From contig NZ_SNUA01000002.1 in the NCBI RefSeq assembly GCF_004360225.1, forward strand, positions 372,001 to 436,000: a DNA stretch of 64,000 nt, written 5' to 3'. The position numbers were made by a program, and so were the translations under genes. The notes below the pieces were generated by a model, which saw nothing but the letters and a program-made list of their open reading frames with translations, did not search any database and had not been told where the DNA came from. Shown here piece by piece: positions 1 to 8,409 of this stretch. Position 1 is the first letter of the stretch. The number at the start of each line of letters is the position of its first letter. This DNA is from Alcanivorax sp. 24. GTDB taxonomy: Bacteria > Pseudomonadota > Gammaproteobacteria > Pseudomonadales > Alcanivoracaceae.

Positions 1-792
1 GGCCTGCATCAGCCGTTTGAAGATGGAATCGCCATTGCCGCCGATGATGACGTATTTGCCATCGCCACAGCGGTAGGTATTGGTGGGGACAATGCCGGTG
101 ACGGTGGAACCGGACGGTTCACGAATCAGGCCGGCGCCATCGAATTCGGGGATCACCGCTTCCAGCAGATTGAACACCGACTCGTACAAAGCCACGTCCA
201 CTACCTGGCCCTGTTGGCTGCCGTGCCGTTCCAGCAGGGCCAGGGCGATGCCAAGAGCCGCGTGCAGGCCGGCGATGGTGTCGCCCAGAGACAGGTTCGG
301 GCGCACCGGGCGTTCGCCGGGAAAGCCGTTGACGTAGCGCAGGCCGCCAACCCCTTCGCACACCGAAGCGTAGCCGGGTTTGTCGGCGTAGGGCCCGTCC
401 TGGCCATAGCCGGAGATGCGTGTGTACACCAGCCCGGGGTTGCTTTGCAGGAAGCGTTCCGGGCCCAGTCCCCAGGATTCCAGCGTGCCGGGCCGGAAGT
501 TCTCGATCAGCACATCGGCGCGGTCGATCAATTGGCCGGCCAGCTCGCGGCCGCGGTCGGTCTTCAGGTCCAGCGTGATCGAGCGTTTGTTGCGGCCCAG
601 ACTGCGCCACCAGAACGACGTGCCGGTGTCATCCAGGGACCGCCAGCGGCGGATTGGATCGCCACCCGGCGGCTCCACCTTGATCACATCGGCGCCAAAA
701 TAGGCGAGTAGCGTGCCGGCAAAAGGGCCGGCCAGCAGTTGGCCGAGCTCCACCACGCGGATGCCGGCCAGGGGCAGGGAACGTTCGCTCAT
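1..792 (-). CDS. CaiB/BaiF family CoA-transferase (3' end cut by window)
   Basis: The frame is open from an ATG at 792-790 to the window edge, giving 264 codons. The product starts MSERSLPLAGIRVVELGQLL and continues with AGPFAGTLLAYFGADVIKVE, then FRPGTLESWGLG and GDTIAGLHAALGIALALLE. These are hallmarks of class III (formyl-CoA type) CoA-transferases, which move CoA between acyl groups. An AAGGA ribosome site lies just upstream of the ATG. The family is usually about 400 residues, so roughly the last third is missing. The acyl substrate cannot be read from the sequence. It is transcribed divergently from trmH. Confidence 0.9.
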   Translation of the reverse strand, partial: MSERSLPLAGIRVVELGQLLAGPFAGTLLAYFGADVIKVEPPGGDPIRRWRSLDDTGTSFWWRSLGRNKRSITLDLKTDRGRELAGQLIDRADVLIENFRPGTLESWGLGPERFLQSNPGLVYTRISGYGQDGPYADKPGYASVCEGVGGLRYVNGFPGERPVRPNLSLGDTIAGLHAALGIALALLERHGSQQGQVVDVALYESVFNLLEAVIPEFDGAGLIREPSGSTVTGIVPTNTYRCGDGKYVIIGGNGDSIFKRLMQA

Positions 793-888
793 CGGGTCAT
801 CCTTATTCTGTTGGGTGCATTGTGCCCGACAACAGAGGGTGGGCGAACCCCGTGCTACAATCGCGCTTCGCCAATAACAGGAGTCCCC

Positions 889-1593
889 ATGACCCCGGAA
901 CGCTATCGACGGTTGCTGGATACGTTGAATCGCCGCCAACCGGATCTCACCGTGATCATGGAAGGGGTGCACAAACCCCATAACATCGCCGCCGTGGTGC
1001 GCACCTGCGATGCCGTTGGCATCCTCGATGTGCATGCGGTGCTGCCGGAAAACCGGGCCAAGGTGGCGGCGGGTACCGCCATGGGCTCGCAACGTTGGAT
1101 TAATTTGCACAAACATAAGGACGGGGTGAGCGCCATCGAGCAGGCGCGTGCCCAAGGCATGCAGGTGCTGGCTGCCCATTTTTCCGATACCGCGCTGCCG
1201 TATCGGGAGGTGGATTTCACCAAACCCACGGCGTTGTTGCTGGGCACCGAGCGCTTCGGTGTCAGCGAAGCCGCCGGCGCCGCCGTGGATGGGCATGTGA
1301 TCGTGCCGATGATGGGGATGGTGGCGTCGTTCAATGTCAGCGTGGCGGCGGCGATCATTCTGTCCGAGGCCTGCGAACAGCGGCGCGCGGCTGGATTCTA
1401 TGATCAGCCCCGGTTGGACCCGGAGATCTACCGGAATACGTTGTTTCGTTGGGCCCATCCGAAACTGGCGGGCTATTGCGACCGCTATGGCGTGCCCTAT
1501 CCGGAGCTGAACGACAGTGGGGAAGTGCGCCATGCCACGCGCTTCAACGCGGAGCTATCCGCCGCCAAGGCGCGGCAGGAAGCTGCCTCGTGA
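889..1593 (+). CDS. trmH: tRNA (guanosine(18)-2'-O)-methyltransferase TrmH
   Basis: A SpoU/TrmH-class SAM methyltransferase of 234 residues that makes Gm18 in the tRNA D-loop. The start MTPERYRRLLDTLNRRQPDL and the following VHKPHNIAAVVRTCDAVG closely resemble E. coli TrmH. The knotted SPOUT C-terminal motifs are present: LLLGTERFGVS, then VPMMGMVASFNVSVAAAI. The ATG at 889 is chosen over the longer frame from 739 because an AGGAG lies at 879-883 and the homologous N-terminus begins here. Its stop overlaps the GTG start of the next gene (GTGA), indicating translational coupling. Confidence 0.95.
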   Translation: MTPERYRRLLDTLNRRQPDLTVIMEGVHKPHNIAAVVRTCDAVGILDVHAVLPENRAKVAAGTAMGSQRWINLHKHKDGVSAIEQARAQGMQVLAAHFSDTALPYREVDFTKPTALLLGTERFGVSEAAGAAVDGHVIVPMMGMVASFNVSVAAAIILSEACEQRRAAGFYDQPRLDPEIYRNTLFRWAHPKLAGYCDRYGVPYPELNDSGEVRHATRFNAELSAAKARQEAAS

Positions 1594-2252
1594 GTGCGCC
1601 TGCGCCGCTGGCGCTGCAAGCTCGTCTGAACGCCTTGCTGCCCGAAATCCAGCTCCGTGCCACGCCGTTGCCGCTGGTGCCGGAGCTGTCCTTATGGCTG
1701 CTCGACCGTCTGCTGGCGGATCAGCGTCTGGATCAGGAGGTGGCCAATGCGTTGATGGAAGCACCGCCATACTGGTCGTTATGCTGGGCTTCGGGGCAGG
1801 TGTTGGCGCGCCATCTTCTGACCCATCCGGAATGGGTGAAGGATTGCTGCGTGGTGGACGTGGGGCCCGGTTCCGGCGTGGTGGCGGTGGCCGCCGCCCG
1901 GGCCGGCGCCCGCCGTGTCATCGCTTGCGATCTGGACCCGGACGCGCTGGCCGCCAGCGAAGCCAACGCCGCCCTCAATGGCGTCAGTCTGGAACTGAGT
2001 GATGATCTGGACGCCTGTCTGGCCCTGGCCGACCGCGTTACCGCCGCCGATATTCTCTACGACCGGGATAACCTGCCGTTGCTGGCCCGTTTTCGCCGGG
2101 CTGGCGCGCCGGTGTTGCTGGCGGACTCCCGTATCGCCGGGTTGCAGCCGCCAGGGTATCGTCCGCTCGGGAATTGGCATGCCACCACCTGGCCGGATCT
2201 GGGAGAAGCCAGTGAGTTCAATCAGGTGAGGCTGTTTTTATCGGAACCCTGA
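1590..2252 (+). CDS. class I SAM-dependent methyltransferase (Nnt1/COG3897-like)
   Basis: A 220-residue methyltransferase with a Rossmann SAM-binding motif I, VVDVGPGSGVVAVAAARAGA, followed by VIACDLDPDALAASEANAA. The overall pattern resembles the 'predicted nicotinamide N-methyase'/ETFB-lysine methyltransferase group, which methylates proteins or small molecules; the true substrate is unknown. The GTG start at 1590 overlaps the trmH stop and has AGGAAG a few bases upstream; the longer frame from 1449 would run through trmH. The trmH coupling suggests co-expression but not necessarily a shared pathway. Confidence 0.8.
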   Translation: MSAPAPLALQARLNALLPEIQLRATPLPLVPELSLWLLDRLLADQRLDQEVANALMEAPPYWSLCWASGQVLARHLLTHPEWVKDCCVVDVGPGSGVVAVAAARAGARRVIACDLDPDALAASEANAALNGVSLELSDDLDACLALADRVTAADILYDRDNLPLLARFRRAGAPVLLADSRIAGLQPPGYRPLGNWHATTWPDLGEASEFNQVRLFLSEP

Positions 2253-2357
2253 AGGCCGGGCGGCGGTCGAAGCTTCACGATTCAGCAACCTGGCCGTCAT
2301 GTTGATCGCCAGTTCAAGCCCGACTAAGTTAGTGCCCAGGTACAGGAGGATGTGGCC

Positions 2358-3749
2358 TTGTACGCACCATTGAAATCCTATTATTCCTTTATTTGCGCGC
2401 TTTGCGTTGCTCTGTTGTTGACTGTCGCGGTACCGGCCCGGGCGGCGCTGCCCGTGGCGCAAGGGGAGTCGTTGCCGACGCTGGCGCCGATGTTGGAAAA
2501 AACCGCGCCGGCGGTGGTGAACATCGCCATCGAGACGCGGGTGCGGACCGCCCGCAACCCGCTGTTGGAAGATCCGTTCTTTCGCCGTTTTTTCAATGTT
2601 CCCGAACAACAGCAGCCTTCCACCCGGCGTGCCATCAGCGCCGGCTCCGGCGTTATCGTCGACGCCAGGCAAGGCTACGTGTTGACCAATGCCCATGTGG
2701 CCAAGAACGCGGATAAAATCGAAGTGACACTCACCGATGGTCGCGAATTGAGCGCGGAGCTGGTGGGGCTGGACGAGGAAGTGGACCTGGCGGTGCTGAA
2801 ACTGGACAAGAGCGATGATCTGACCCAGATCCGTATCGGCGATTCCACCGGGCTGCGGGTGGGGGATTATGTTCTGGCGATCGGTAACCCCTTTGGCCTT
2901 GGTCAGACCGTGACCTCCGGTATCGTCTCCGCGCTGGGCCGCACCGGTCTTGGCATTGAAGGCTACGAGAACTTCATCCAAACCGACGCTTCCATCAACC
3001 CCGGCAACTCCGGTGGCGCGCTGGTCAATCTGCGCGGTGAACTGGTCGGGATCAACACCGCGATCCTGGCACCTTCAGGAGGGAACGTCGGTATCGGCTT
3101 CGCCATCCCAACGGAAATGGCGGTGAATGTGATGGAGCAGCTGATCGAACATGGCGAGGTGCGCCGTGGTGTGCTGGGTGTGACGATTCAGGATCTGACA
3201 CCGGAGCTGGCGGACGCCTTCCAGGTGGAACAACGGCAGCGCGGTGTGGTGGTCACCAATGTGATGGAAGACAGCGCCGCGGACAAAGCGGGTCTCAAGG
3301 CCGGTGATGTCGTGGTGGAAGTGGACGGCCAGCCGGTGACCCGGGCGGCGGATTTGCGTAACAAGGTCGGGTTGTCACCGGTCGGTGAGAAGGTACGGCT
3401 GAACATTATTCGCGATGGCGGTAAGCGCCAGCTGGTGGCGGTGATCACTGAATCCGATCAGCGTCAGGCCGGCGGCGACGCCATATCGAAATTCCTGCAG
3501 GGCGCCAGCCTGCGCGATCTGCGCAAAGGCGAGCTGCGCCACGCCGACAGCGGCGTGCTGGTGGAAGCCGTGGAACGTAACTCCCCGGCCTGGCGTGCCG
3601 GCCTGCGGGGTGGTGACGTGATTATCAATGCCAATCGCCAAAATGTGGTCAACATGCAGGAACTGGAGTCGGCCGTCCCCGACGCCGATGCCGCCCTGTT
3701 GTTGCGTGTCAATCGTGACGGCGGCGTGTTCTTCGTGGTGGTGCGCTGA
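2358..3749 (+). CDS. Do-family periplasmic serine protease (DegP/DegQ/MucD-like)
   Basis: A trypsin-like protease with two PDZ domains for envelope protein quality control. An N-terminal signal peptide (ICALCVALLLTVAVPARA) predicts periplasmic export. Counting from the GTG at 2352, the catalytic triad is H115 (TNAHV), D145 (EEVDLAVLKL) and S220 (NPGNSGGAL). PDZ1 spans about residues 255-360 and PDZ2 about 375-465. Length is typical for DegQ/MucD. The start is a judgement: AGGAGG at 2344-2349 is only 2 bases from the GTG at 2352 but 8 bases from the in-frame TTG at 2358, so TTG 2358 is preferred. It stands alone and ends at a hairpin shared with the convergent gene. Confidence 0.93.
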   Translation: MYAPLKSYYSFICALCVALLLTVAVPARAALPVAQGESLPTLAPMLEKTAPAVVNIAIETRVRTARNPLLEDPFFRRFFNVPEQQQPSTRRAISAGSGVIVDARQGYVLTNAHVAKNADKIEVTLTDGRELSAELVGLDEEVDLAVLKLDKSDDLTQIRIGDSTGLRVGDYVLAIGNPFGLGQTVTSGIVSALGRTGLGIEGYENFIQTDASINPGNSGGALVNLRGELVGINTAILAPSGGNVGIGFAIPTEMAVNVMEQLIEHGEVRRGVLGVTIQDLTPELADAFQVEQRQRGVVVTNVMEDSAADKAGLKAGDVVVEVDGQPVTRAADLRNKVGLSPVGEKVRLNIIRDGGKRQLVAVITESDQRQAGGDAISKFLQGASLRDLRKGELRHADSGVLVEAVERNSPAWRAGLRGGDVIINANRQNVVNMQELESAVPDADAALLLRVNRDGGVFFVVVR

Positions 3750-3779
3750 TTCAGGACCGCCGCGGTTCGGGCCTGTAAA

Positions 3780-3808
3780 CGGGCTGTCCCATCATTAAGG
3801 GGCAGCCC
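3780..3808. terminator. hairpin between convergent genes
   Basis: GGGCTGTCCC pairs with GGGGCAGCCC across an ATCATTAA loop, lying between the stops of the Do-family protease and the beta-helix protein. There is no clear T-run on either side, so termination is inferred from the position and the stem. Confidence 0.5.
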
Positions 3809-3820
3809 GCCCGGCCTTCG

Positions 3821-5410
3821 CTAACGTGCGGGAAAGGCGGTCCAGCGATCCAGCCAGGTGGCACTGGCCCCGGGCCGTACCGCGCCGAGGTAGACGGCCG
3901 CCTCGTCCCAGAATTCCCCCTGAGGCACCGGCACGGCGCCGCGTGTCGCCGGTGACCGCAAGGCGGGCGTCACAGTAGGGTGGTATGGGTTGATCACATC
4001 CTGATTGAAATGGGGGTCTTCGCCGAAACGGATGCCGCCCAATCCCCGGAAAAAGGCGTCCTCGTCGAAGCCGCCATCATCGTCCGCCTCTCCTTGCTCC
4101 GTCTCGAAATAACTCAGGCCGCGCGGGCCGATGCCATGCATCAGCATGCCCTGAAACTCCAGAGCACCGGTATCCAGATTGCCCACCGTGGCGGTGTCGC
4201 GCAGGTCGATGGCTTCACCGGAAAAACCGCTGATCAACAGATTGCGGAAATGGCCACCGGTGCCTTCGCGCAGAGTCATGGCACGATGATGGCGGGTGCT
4301 GCTGCGCGGCGACACCAGGGTGACGTTGTACATGACCGGTTCGGAGCGGGGGCGTGCCTGGTGATGCGCGCCGTTGTTGTCCGCCTCGAAGGCATTGTCG
4401 CCGGTGTCCTGGTGCGGTTGCACCACCAGGAACTGCACTCTGCCGCGCCAGCCCAGATCCCAATCCAGGCCATCGTCGCCGGCACCGGTAATGACGATAT
4501 GGCGCAGGTCGACGTTGCCGCCAAACACTTCCACGCCGTCGTCCAGGGGCCGGTGCACCTGCACATGGCGGACGATGGTACCGCTGCCGCAACCACCCAG
4601 GGTGAGACCGTTCAGTTCATTGTTGGCGTAAACCTCGAAGCCGGCGAACTCGATCCGGGCGTATTCCAGTACGCCGCAACTGCCTTGCGGGTTCTGCCCG
4701 CCATAGGCGCCGAGCGGATCGCCGGCATCAATGCCTTCGATCTGAGCGTCGGGTTGGTTGACCGGAGCGTCCCCCAGCAAGACCAGCCCGCCCCAATCGC
4801 CGGCGGTCCTTTTCCCTTCAGGCTGGATGCTGGTGAAAACGATGGGGGCATCCTCGCGGCCGGCGGCGTGGAGACGGGCTCCGCGAGTGACGACCAGCGC
4901 CGAATCGGCGCGGCCGAGAATGCGGGTGCCCGGCTCGATGGTCAGGCGCACGCCGGGCATTACGTACACCACGTCCCCCAGTACCCAATCACGGTCAGCG
5001 GTCCAGGTCTGGTCCTGGTCGATCACCCCGGTTATGACCTGGTCGCCTTGCAGGTAGGACAGAGCCAGCCACCAGAATAGCAGCAGGAACAGCGACAAGG
5101 TGCCAATGACCAGAGGCCATGCCAGCCGCCGGTAAGTGAAACGGGAAGAACCCGTGGAGGTCGCTTGGGGACGGGCGTTATTGACCGCGTCGGCGTGGTC
5201 AAGGCGCGCCAGTTCCTCTCCCAGATGACGGATGTGGCTGTGCGGGCTGTGACATGCCCGCTCGATAATTTCCGCCCGGTAGCGGGCGTCGTTCAGCAGG
5301 GTGTTGAAATGAATGAAGCCAAGACCTGTATCCCCGGCACGGTCGTAGTTTTGCTTTAACTGCCAAAGCAATTCCACCAGACGCGCGCGAGCCGGCGTGT
5401 CGTCGCCCAT
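3821..5410 (-). CDS. membrane-anchored right-handed beta-helix-like protein, function unknown
   Basis: A 529-residue protein without a cleavable signal peptide. Residues 1-90 are charged, helical and predicted cytoplasmic. A single transmembrane segment follows at about 95-118 (PLVIGTLSLFLLLFWWLALS). The remainder is exported and rich in Gly, Asp and short hydrophobic strands, with LTIEPGTRILGRADSALVVT, DAPIVFTSI and DWGGLVLLGDAPVN. That pattern is seen in proteins annotated as parallel beta-helix repeats, often found on the surface of marine bacteria. Many Asp residues (DDGVEVFGGNVDL, GDDGLDWDLG) could bind calcium; this is inference. It is convergent with the protease and divergent in function from its neighbours. 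No enzyme motif was recognised. Confidence 0.75.
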   Translation of the reverse strand: MGDDTPARARLVELLWQLKQNYDRAGDTGLGFIHFNTLLNDARYRAEIIERACHSPHSHIRHLGEELARLDHADAVNNARPQATSTGSSRFTYRRLAWPLVIGTLSLFLLLFWWLALSYLQGDQVITGVIDQDQTWTADRDWVLGDVVYVMPGVRLTIEPGTRILGRADSALVVTRGARLHAAGREDAPIVFTSIQPEGKRTAGDWGGLVLLGDAPVNQPDAQIEGIDAGDPLGAYGGQNPQGSCGVLEYARIEFAGFEVYANNELNGLTLGGCGSGTIVRHVQVHRPLDDGVEVFGGNVDLRHIVITGAGDDGLDWDLGWRGRVQFLVVQPHQDTGDNAFEADNNGAHHQARPRSEPVMYNVTLVSPRSSTRHHRAMTLREGTGGHFRNLLISGFSGEAIDLRDTATVGNLDTGALEFQGMLMHGIGPRGLSYFETEQGEADDDGGFDEDAFFRGLGGIRFGEDPHFNQDVINPYHPTVTPALRSPATRGAVPVPQGEFWDEAAVYLGAVRPGASATWLDRWTAFPAR

Positions 5411-5527
5411 GGTAGCCCCCCCAGATGTTTATGTTTAACAACCCAAAGGCGCCAGTGTGGAAGTGAAAAATGACAGTCGTGCTAAGGGGCGCCGTGGGAG
5501 GGTATCGTGGCTCGTGGACCACCGCTG

Positions 5528-5635
5528 TCCCACAGTTGTGGGACGGGCGGCCTACACGCGACACGCCTTCGTTGGCAAGCCAGCTTCCCACAGCGGCTTC
5601 GTGGCCCTTCTGTGGGAAGCTGGCTTGCCAGCGAA
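5528..5635. repeat. REP-like palindromic element
   Basis: Two 26-base arms at 5568-5593 and 5610-5635 are inverted copies with one mismatch, around a 16-base loop. They contain the shared core TTCCCACAG and CAGCGAA. A smaller perfect palindrome, TCCCACA-GT-TGTGGGA, lies at 5528-5543. The same core recurs at 30131, 35971 and 51804, so this is a dispersed family, probably mobilised in trans. It sits in the 267-base gap between the beta-helix gene and the GMC dehydrogenase gene. A CGCGACACGCC mini-repeat-like stretch lies at about 5557-5567. Confidence 0.8.
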
Positions 5636-5677
5636 TTTGGGCACCGGTGGCTCACGAGCCGCGATAGCCCTCCTGTA

Positions 5678-7273
5678 TCACGCCAGGCCGAGGATATCGT
5701 CGGCGGCCTTTTCGGCGATCATCACCGTTGGGGCATTGGTGTTGCCGCCGATCAGCGTTGGCATGATGGAGGCATCCACCACCCGCAGATTTTCCAGGCC
5801 GTGCACGCGCAGTCGCGGATCCACCACCGCCATGTCGTCGACGCCCATCTTGCAGGTGCCCACCGGGTGGTAAATGTTGTCGCATTTCTCGCGCAGGAAA
5901 GCGCGGATCTGATCGTCGGACTGCACCTGGCTACCGGGAAAGATCTCATTGCCGCGCCAGGGGCCGAGGGCTTGCTGGGCCATGATCCCGCGCATCGCCT
6001 TGACCCCGCGTACCATGCCTTCCATGTCGTCCTCATGTTCCAGGAAACGTGGATCGATCAGCGCCGGTGAGCGCGGGTTGGCGTCGCGCAGCCGGATGTC
6101 GCCGCGGCTCTTGGGGCGCAGGATGCAGACATGGCCTGAATAACCGTGCCCGATACTGAACGTCCAGTTCAGGCCATGGTTATCCAGCTTGGCGGCGGTG
6201 AGATGCAATTGCAGGTCGGGGATCGGTTCCTCCGGCCGTGATTTGATGAAACCGCCGGCTTCGGCCACGTTGGAGGTCAACTGACCGCTGCGGCGATAGA
6301 AGAAATCCCAGACGCCACGCAGGCCGGAAGTGGGCAATTCCCAGGGCGACAGTGTCAAGGTGTCGCGTTTCAGGTTCTGGTGCACCACCAGCACGTCCGG
6401 ATGGTCCTGCAGGTTCTCGCCGACGCCGGGCAGGTCGTGGACCACGTCGATGCCATGCTGCTCCAGTTCCTGGCGCGGACCGACGCCGGACAATTTCAGC
6501 AACTGTGGGGAATTGATGGTGCCGCCGCAGAGAATCACCTGGCCGGCGGACAGCGTTTGCACCTGCCCTTGATGCTCCACGTCCACGCCGGTGGCGGTGC
6601 GGCCGTCAAAGCGCACCCGGTGCACCAGAGCGCCGGTCATCACGGTCAGATTTTCGCGCTCCAGGGCGGGGTGCAGATAGGCGCGGGCGACGCCGCAGCG
6701 TTCGCCGTCCTTTTGCGTTACTTTATAAAAGCCGACCCCTTCCTGGGTGGCGTTGTTGAAATCATCACTGGCCGGATAGCCGGCTTCCTGAGCGGCGCTG
6801 ACGAACGCCTCGCTGACCGGGTGCCGGAAACGCAGATCGGCCACGTTGAGACGCCCGTGGGTGCCATGGAAGTCGTCTTCGCCGGCTTCGTAGTGCTCGG
6901 AGCGCTTGAACAGAGGTAGAACATCCTGGTAACCCCAACCCGGGTTGCCGAGGGATTCCCAATGATCGTAATCCCAGGGATGGCCGCGGGTGTAGCACAT
7001 GGCATTGACCGCGGAGGAGCCGCCCAGGGTTTTACCACGGGGAATGTAGATCTGACGGTTGTTGAGCGCCTTTTGTGGCACGGTGTAGTAACGCCAGTTC
7101 CGGCGGTTGGAACGCATCAGCAGGATGATGCCGGCGGGGATGCGAATAAAGAGGCTGTTGTCCGGTGGCCCGGCTTCCAACAGGCACACCCGGTTGTTGG
7201 GGTTCTCCGACAGCCGGTTGGCCAATACACAGCCGGCGGAACCCCCGCCGACAATCACGTAATCGTATTGCAT
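5678..7273 (-). CDS. GMC-family alcohol dehydrogenase (AlkJ/choline dehydrogenase-like)
   Basis: A 531-residue FAD enzyme that most likely oxidises aliphatic primary alcohols to aldehydes, passing electrons to the quinone pool. The N-terminus MQYDYVIVGGGSAGCVLANR is the dinucleotide-binding fold. GMC signature 1 is PRGKTLGGSSAVNAM, and the second appears around CGGTINSPQLLKLSGVG. The C-terminal HPVGTCKMG carries the catalytic His, followed by VDASIMPTLIGGNTNAPT. The pattern is close to AlkJ of the alkane pathway. No alkB, alkane operon or aldehyde dehydrogenase is adjacent, so the substrate is inferred. It is flanked by REP-like repeats on the 3' side and a 442-base gap on the 5' side. Confidence 0.9.
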   Translation of the reverse strand: MQYDYVIVGGGSAGCVLANRLSENPNNRVCLLEAGPPDNSLFIRIPAGIILLMRSNRRNWRYYTVPQKALNNRQIYIPRGKTLGGSSAVNAMCYTRGHPWDYDHWESLGNPGWGYQDVLPLFKRSEHYEAGEDDFHGTHGRLNVADLRFRHPVSEAFVSAAQEAGYPASDDFNNATQEGVGFYKVTQKDGERCGVARAYLHPALERENLTVMTGALVHRVRFDGRTATGVDVEHQGQVQTLSAGQVILCGGTINSPQLLKLSGVGPRQELEQHGIDVVHDLPGVGENLQDHPDVLVVHQNLKRDTLTLSPWELPTSGLRGVWDFFYRRSGQLTSNVAEAGGFIKSRPEEPIPDLQLHLTAAKLDNHGLNWTFSIGHGYSGHVCILRPKSRGDIRLRDANPRSPALIDPRFLEHEDDMEGMVRGVKAMRGIMAQQALGPWRGNEIFPGSQVQSDDQIRAFLREKCDNIYHPVGTCKMGVDDMAVVDPRLRVHGLENLRVVDASIMPTLIGGNTNAPTVMIAEKAADDILGLA

Positions 7274-7715
7274 GCCGCTCGCCCTTGGTTGTTATCGGCT
7301 CTCTGACCGGTCCGCTGCCCCCGGCAGTGAACCGTGGGGGCGTCCTGTCTCACTATCCTCGCATACTAGTCCCGCCGCGCCTCGGTGTTATTGGCCGAAT
7401 CCGGACACCGCCAGGCCGGCAAAGTCAGCGACAGCGCGCTTGCGGGGGAGCGGAGCGCTGTTTATGATCAATACAACTTATATCAACAGTACAACTTTTG
7501 CGCAGCTTGCCGCGAGGCACTGCTTTCTGCTTAGCCGATTCGGGTCGGTTAAGCAGAGACCAGGGTAACGGAAGTTCTCCGCGCACATCCCCTGTAAGGG
7601 GAGCGGGCCACGACCCGCCGACATTTTTCCATTCCCTGTCGCAGAATCGTCACGATAACAGGCTTTCATGGTCCCGCCACAGCGGGAGAAGTTTGTCGAA
7701 CAGGCGAGGGTGCCT
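7274..7715. other. intergenic region with a strong stem-loop
   Basis: This 442-base gap separates the divergent GMC dehydrogenase and HNH genes. It contains an AT-rich patch at about 7463-7497 with a repeated TACAACTT (7472 and 7490, 18 bases apart), possibly promoter or operator DNA. It also holds a 12-bp stem (7527-7538 with 7545-7556, one G-U pair, loop TTCGGG) and a small CCCC-TGTAA-GGGG hairpin near 7588. No coding gene is supported here. Confidence 0.4.
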
Positions 7716-8276
7716 ATGAGTGAGCGCATTCTGCGATTGGACAAGGCCGGCACGCCGGTGGAATGGCTGGACTGGCAGGCCGCTGCCACTTTGTACGCGC
7801 GAGGTCTGGTGACCTGGACGCTCGGGGATGTGATCTATCGCCTGCGCGGTGGACTGTGCCGCGTCACTGGCGATCGGTCCCGTTTGTCCCTGCATTCCAT
7901 CATTGCCTGCGATGGCCTGGCCAGCCCGCGCCGCCGTACCCGTCCGCCGCTGACCAATCGCGCGCTGTTTCGCCGGGATCAGCATGTTTGTCTGTATTGC
8001 GGCAAGTCATTTCCCGAATCCCAACTGACCCGTGATCACATCTGCCCCACTTCCCGTGGTGGCCGCGACCACTGGCTCAACGTCGTGGCCGCCTGTCGCC
8101 GCTGCAATCAACACAAGGGCAGTCGCCTGCCGGAGGAAATCGGCATGGAGTTGCTGGCGCTGCCTTATGTGCCGAACATGGCCGAGTATCTGGCGCTGAT
8201 CAACAGCCATCGTATTCGTGGTGACCAGATGGCGTTTTTGCGGAATCAGTTCGGTAAGGACAGTCGTCTGCTCTGA
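7716..8276 (+). CDS. HNH endonuclease domain protein
   Basis: A 186-residue protein with a zinc-ribbon HNH nuclease domain: CLYCG, then LTRDHICPTSRGG with the HNH core, DHWLNVVAACRRCN and HKGSRLPEE. The two CxxC pairs bind a structural zinc. The domain occupies roughly residues 85-145, with an N-terminal region of unknown role. The ATG at 7716 is chosen because GAGGG lies about 6 bases upstream; the frame itself stays open from 7668. Such stand-alone HNH proteins are common in gammaproteobacterial chromosomes and their targets are unknown. No restriction, phage or toxin partner lies next to it, and the pel operon downstream is unrelated. Confidence 0.82.
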   Translation: MSERILRLDKAGTPVEWLDWQAAATLYARGLVTWTLGDVIYRLRGGLCRVTGDRSRLSLHSIIACDGLASPRRRTRPPLTNRALFRRDQHVCLYCGKSFPESQLTRDHICPTSRGGRDHWLNVVAACRRCNQHKGSRLPEEIGMELLALPYVPNMAEYLALINSHRIRGDQMAFLRNQFGKDSRLL

Positions 8277-8338
8277 TTAACATCTGGTTTCCACTCGCCG
8301 CACAGACTGACGTTTTTTTCATGCCGTCTCTCTTACCT

Positions 8339-8367
8339 TTGGCGCGCAAGTATGTTGGTATCTATAA
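8339..8367 (+). promoter_or_regulatory. candidate pel operon promoter
   Basis: TTGGCG at 8339-8344 and CTATAA at 8362-8367 are separated by 17 bases, just upstream of pelA. It is a plausible sigma-70-like promoter by spacing only. No FleQ-like box was recognised in the 109-base gap. Confidence 0.3.
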
Positions 8368-8409
8368 GGAACTGGATACTAATAAGTGCAACGGAGCCTC
8401 TTTTCCCCG

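Noticed and set aside
8277-8385. FleQ-type or riboswitch control upstream of pelA
   Set aside because: I could not find a FleQ-like box or conserved RNA fold in this short gap.
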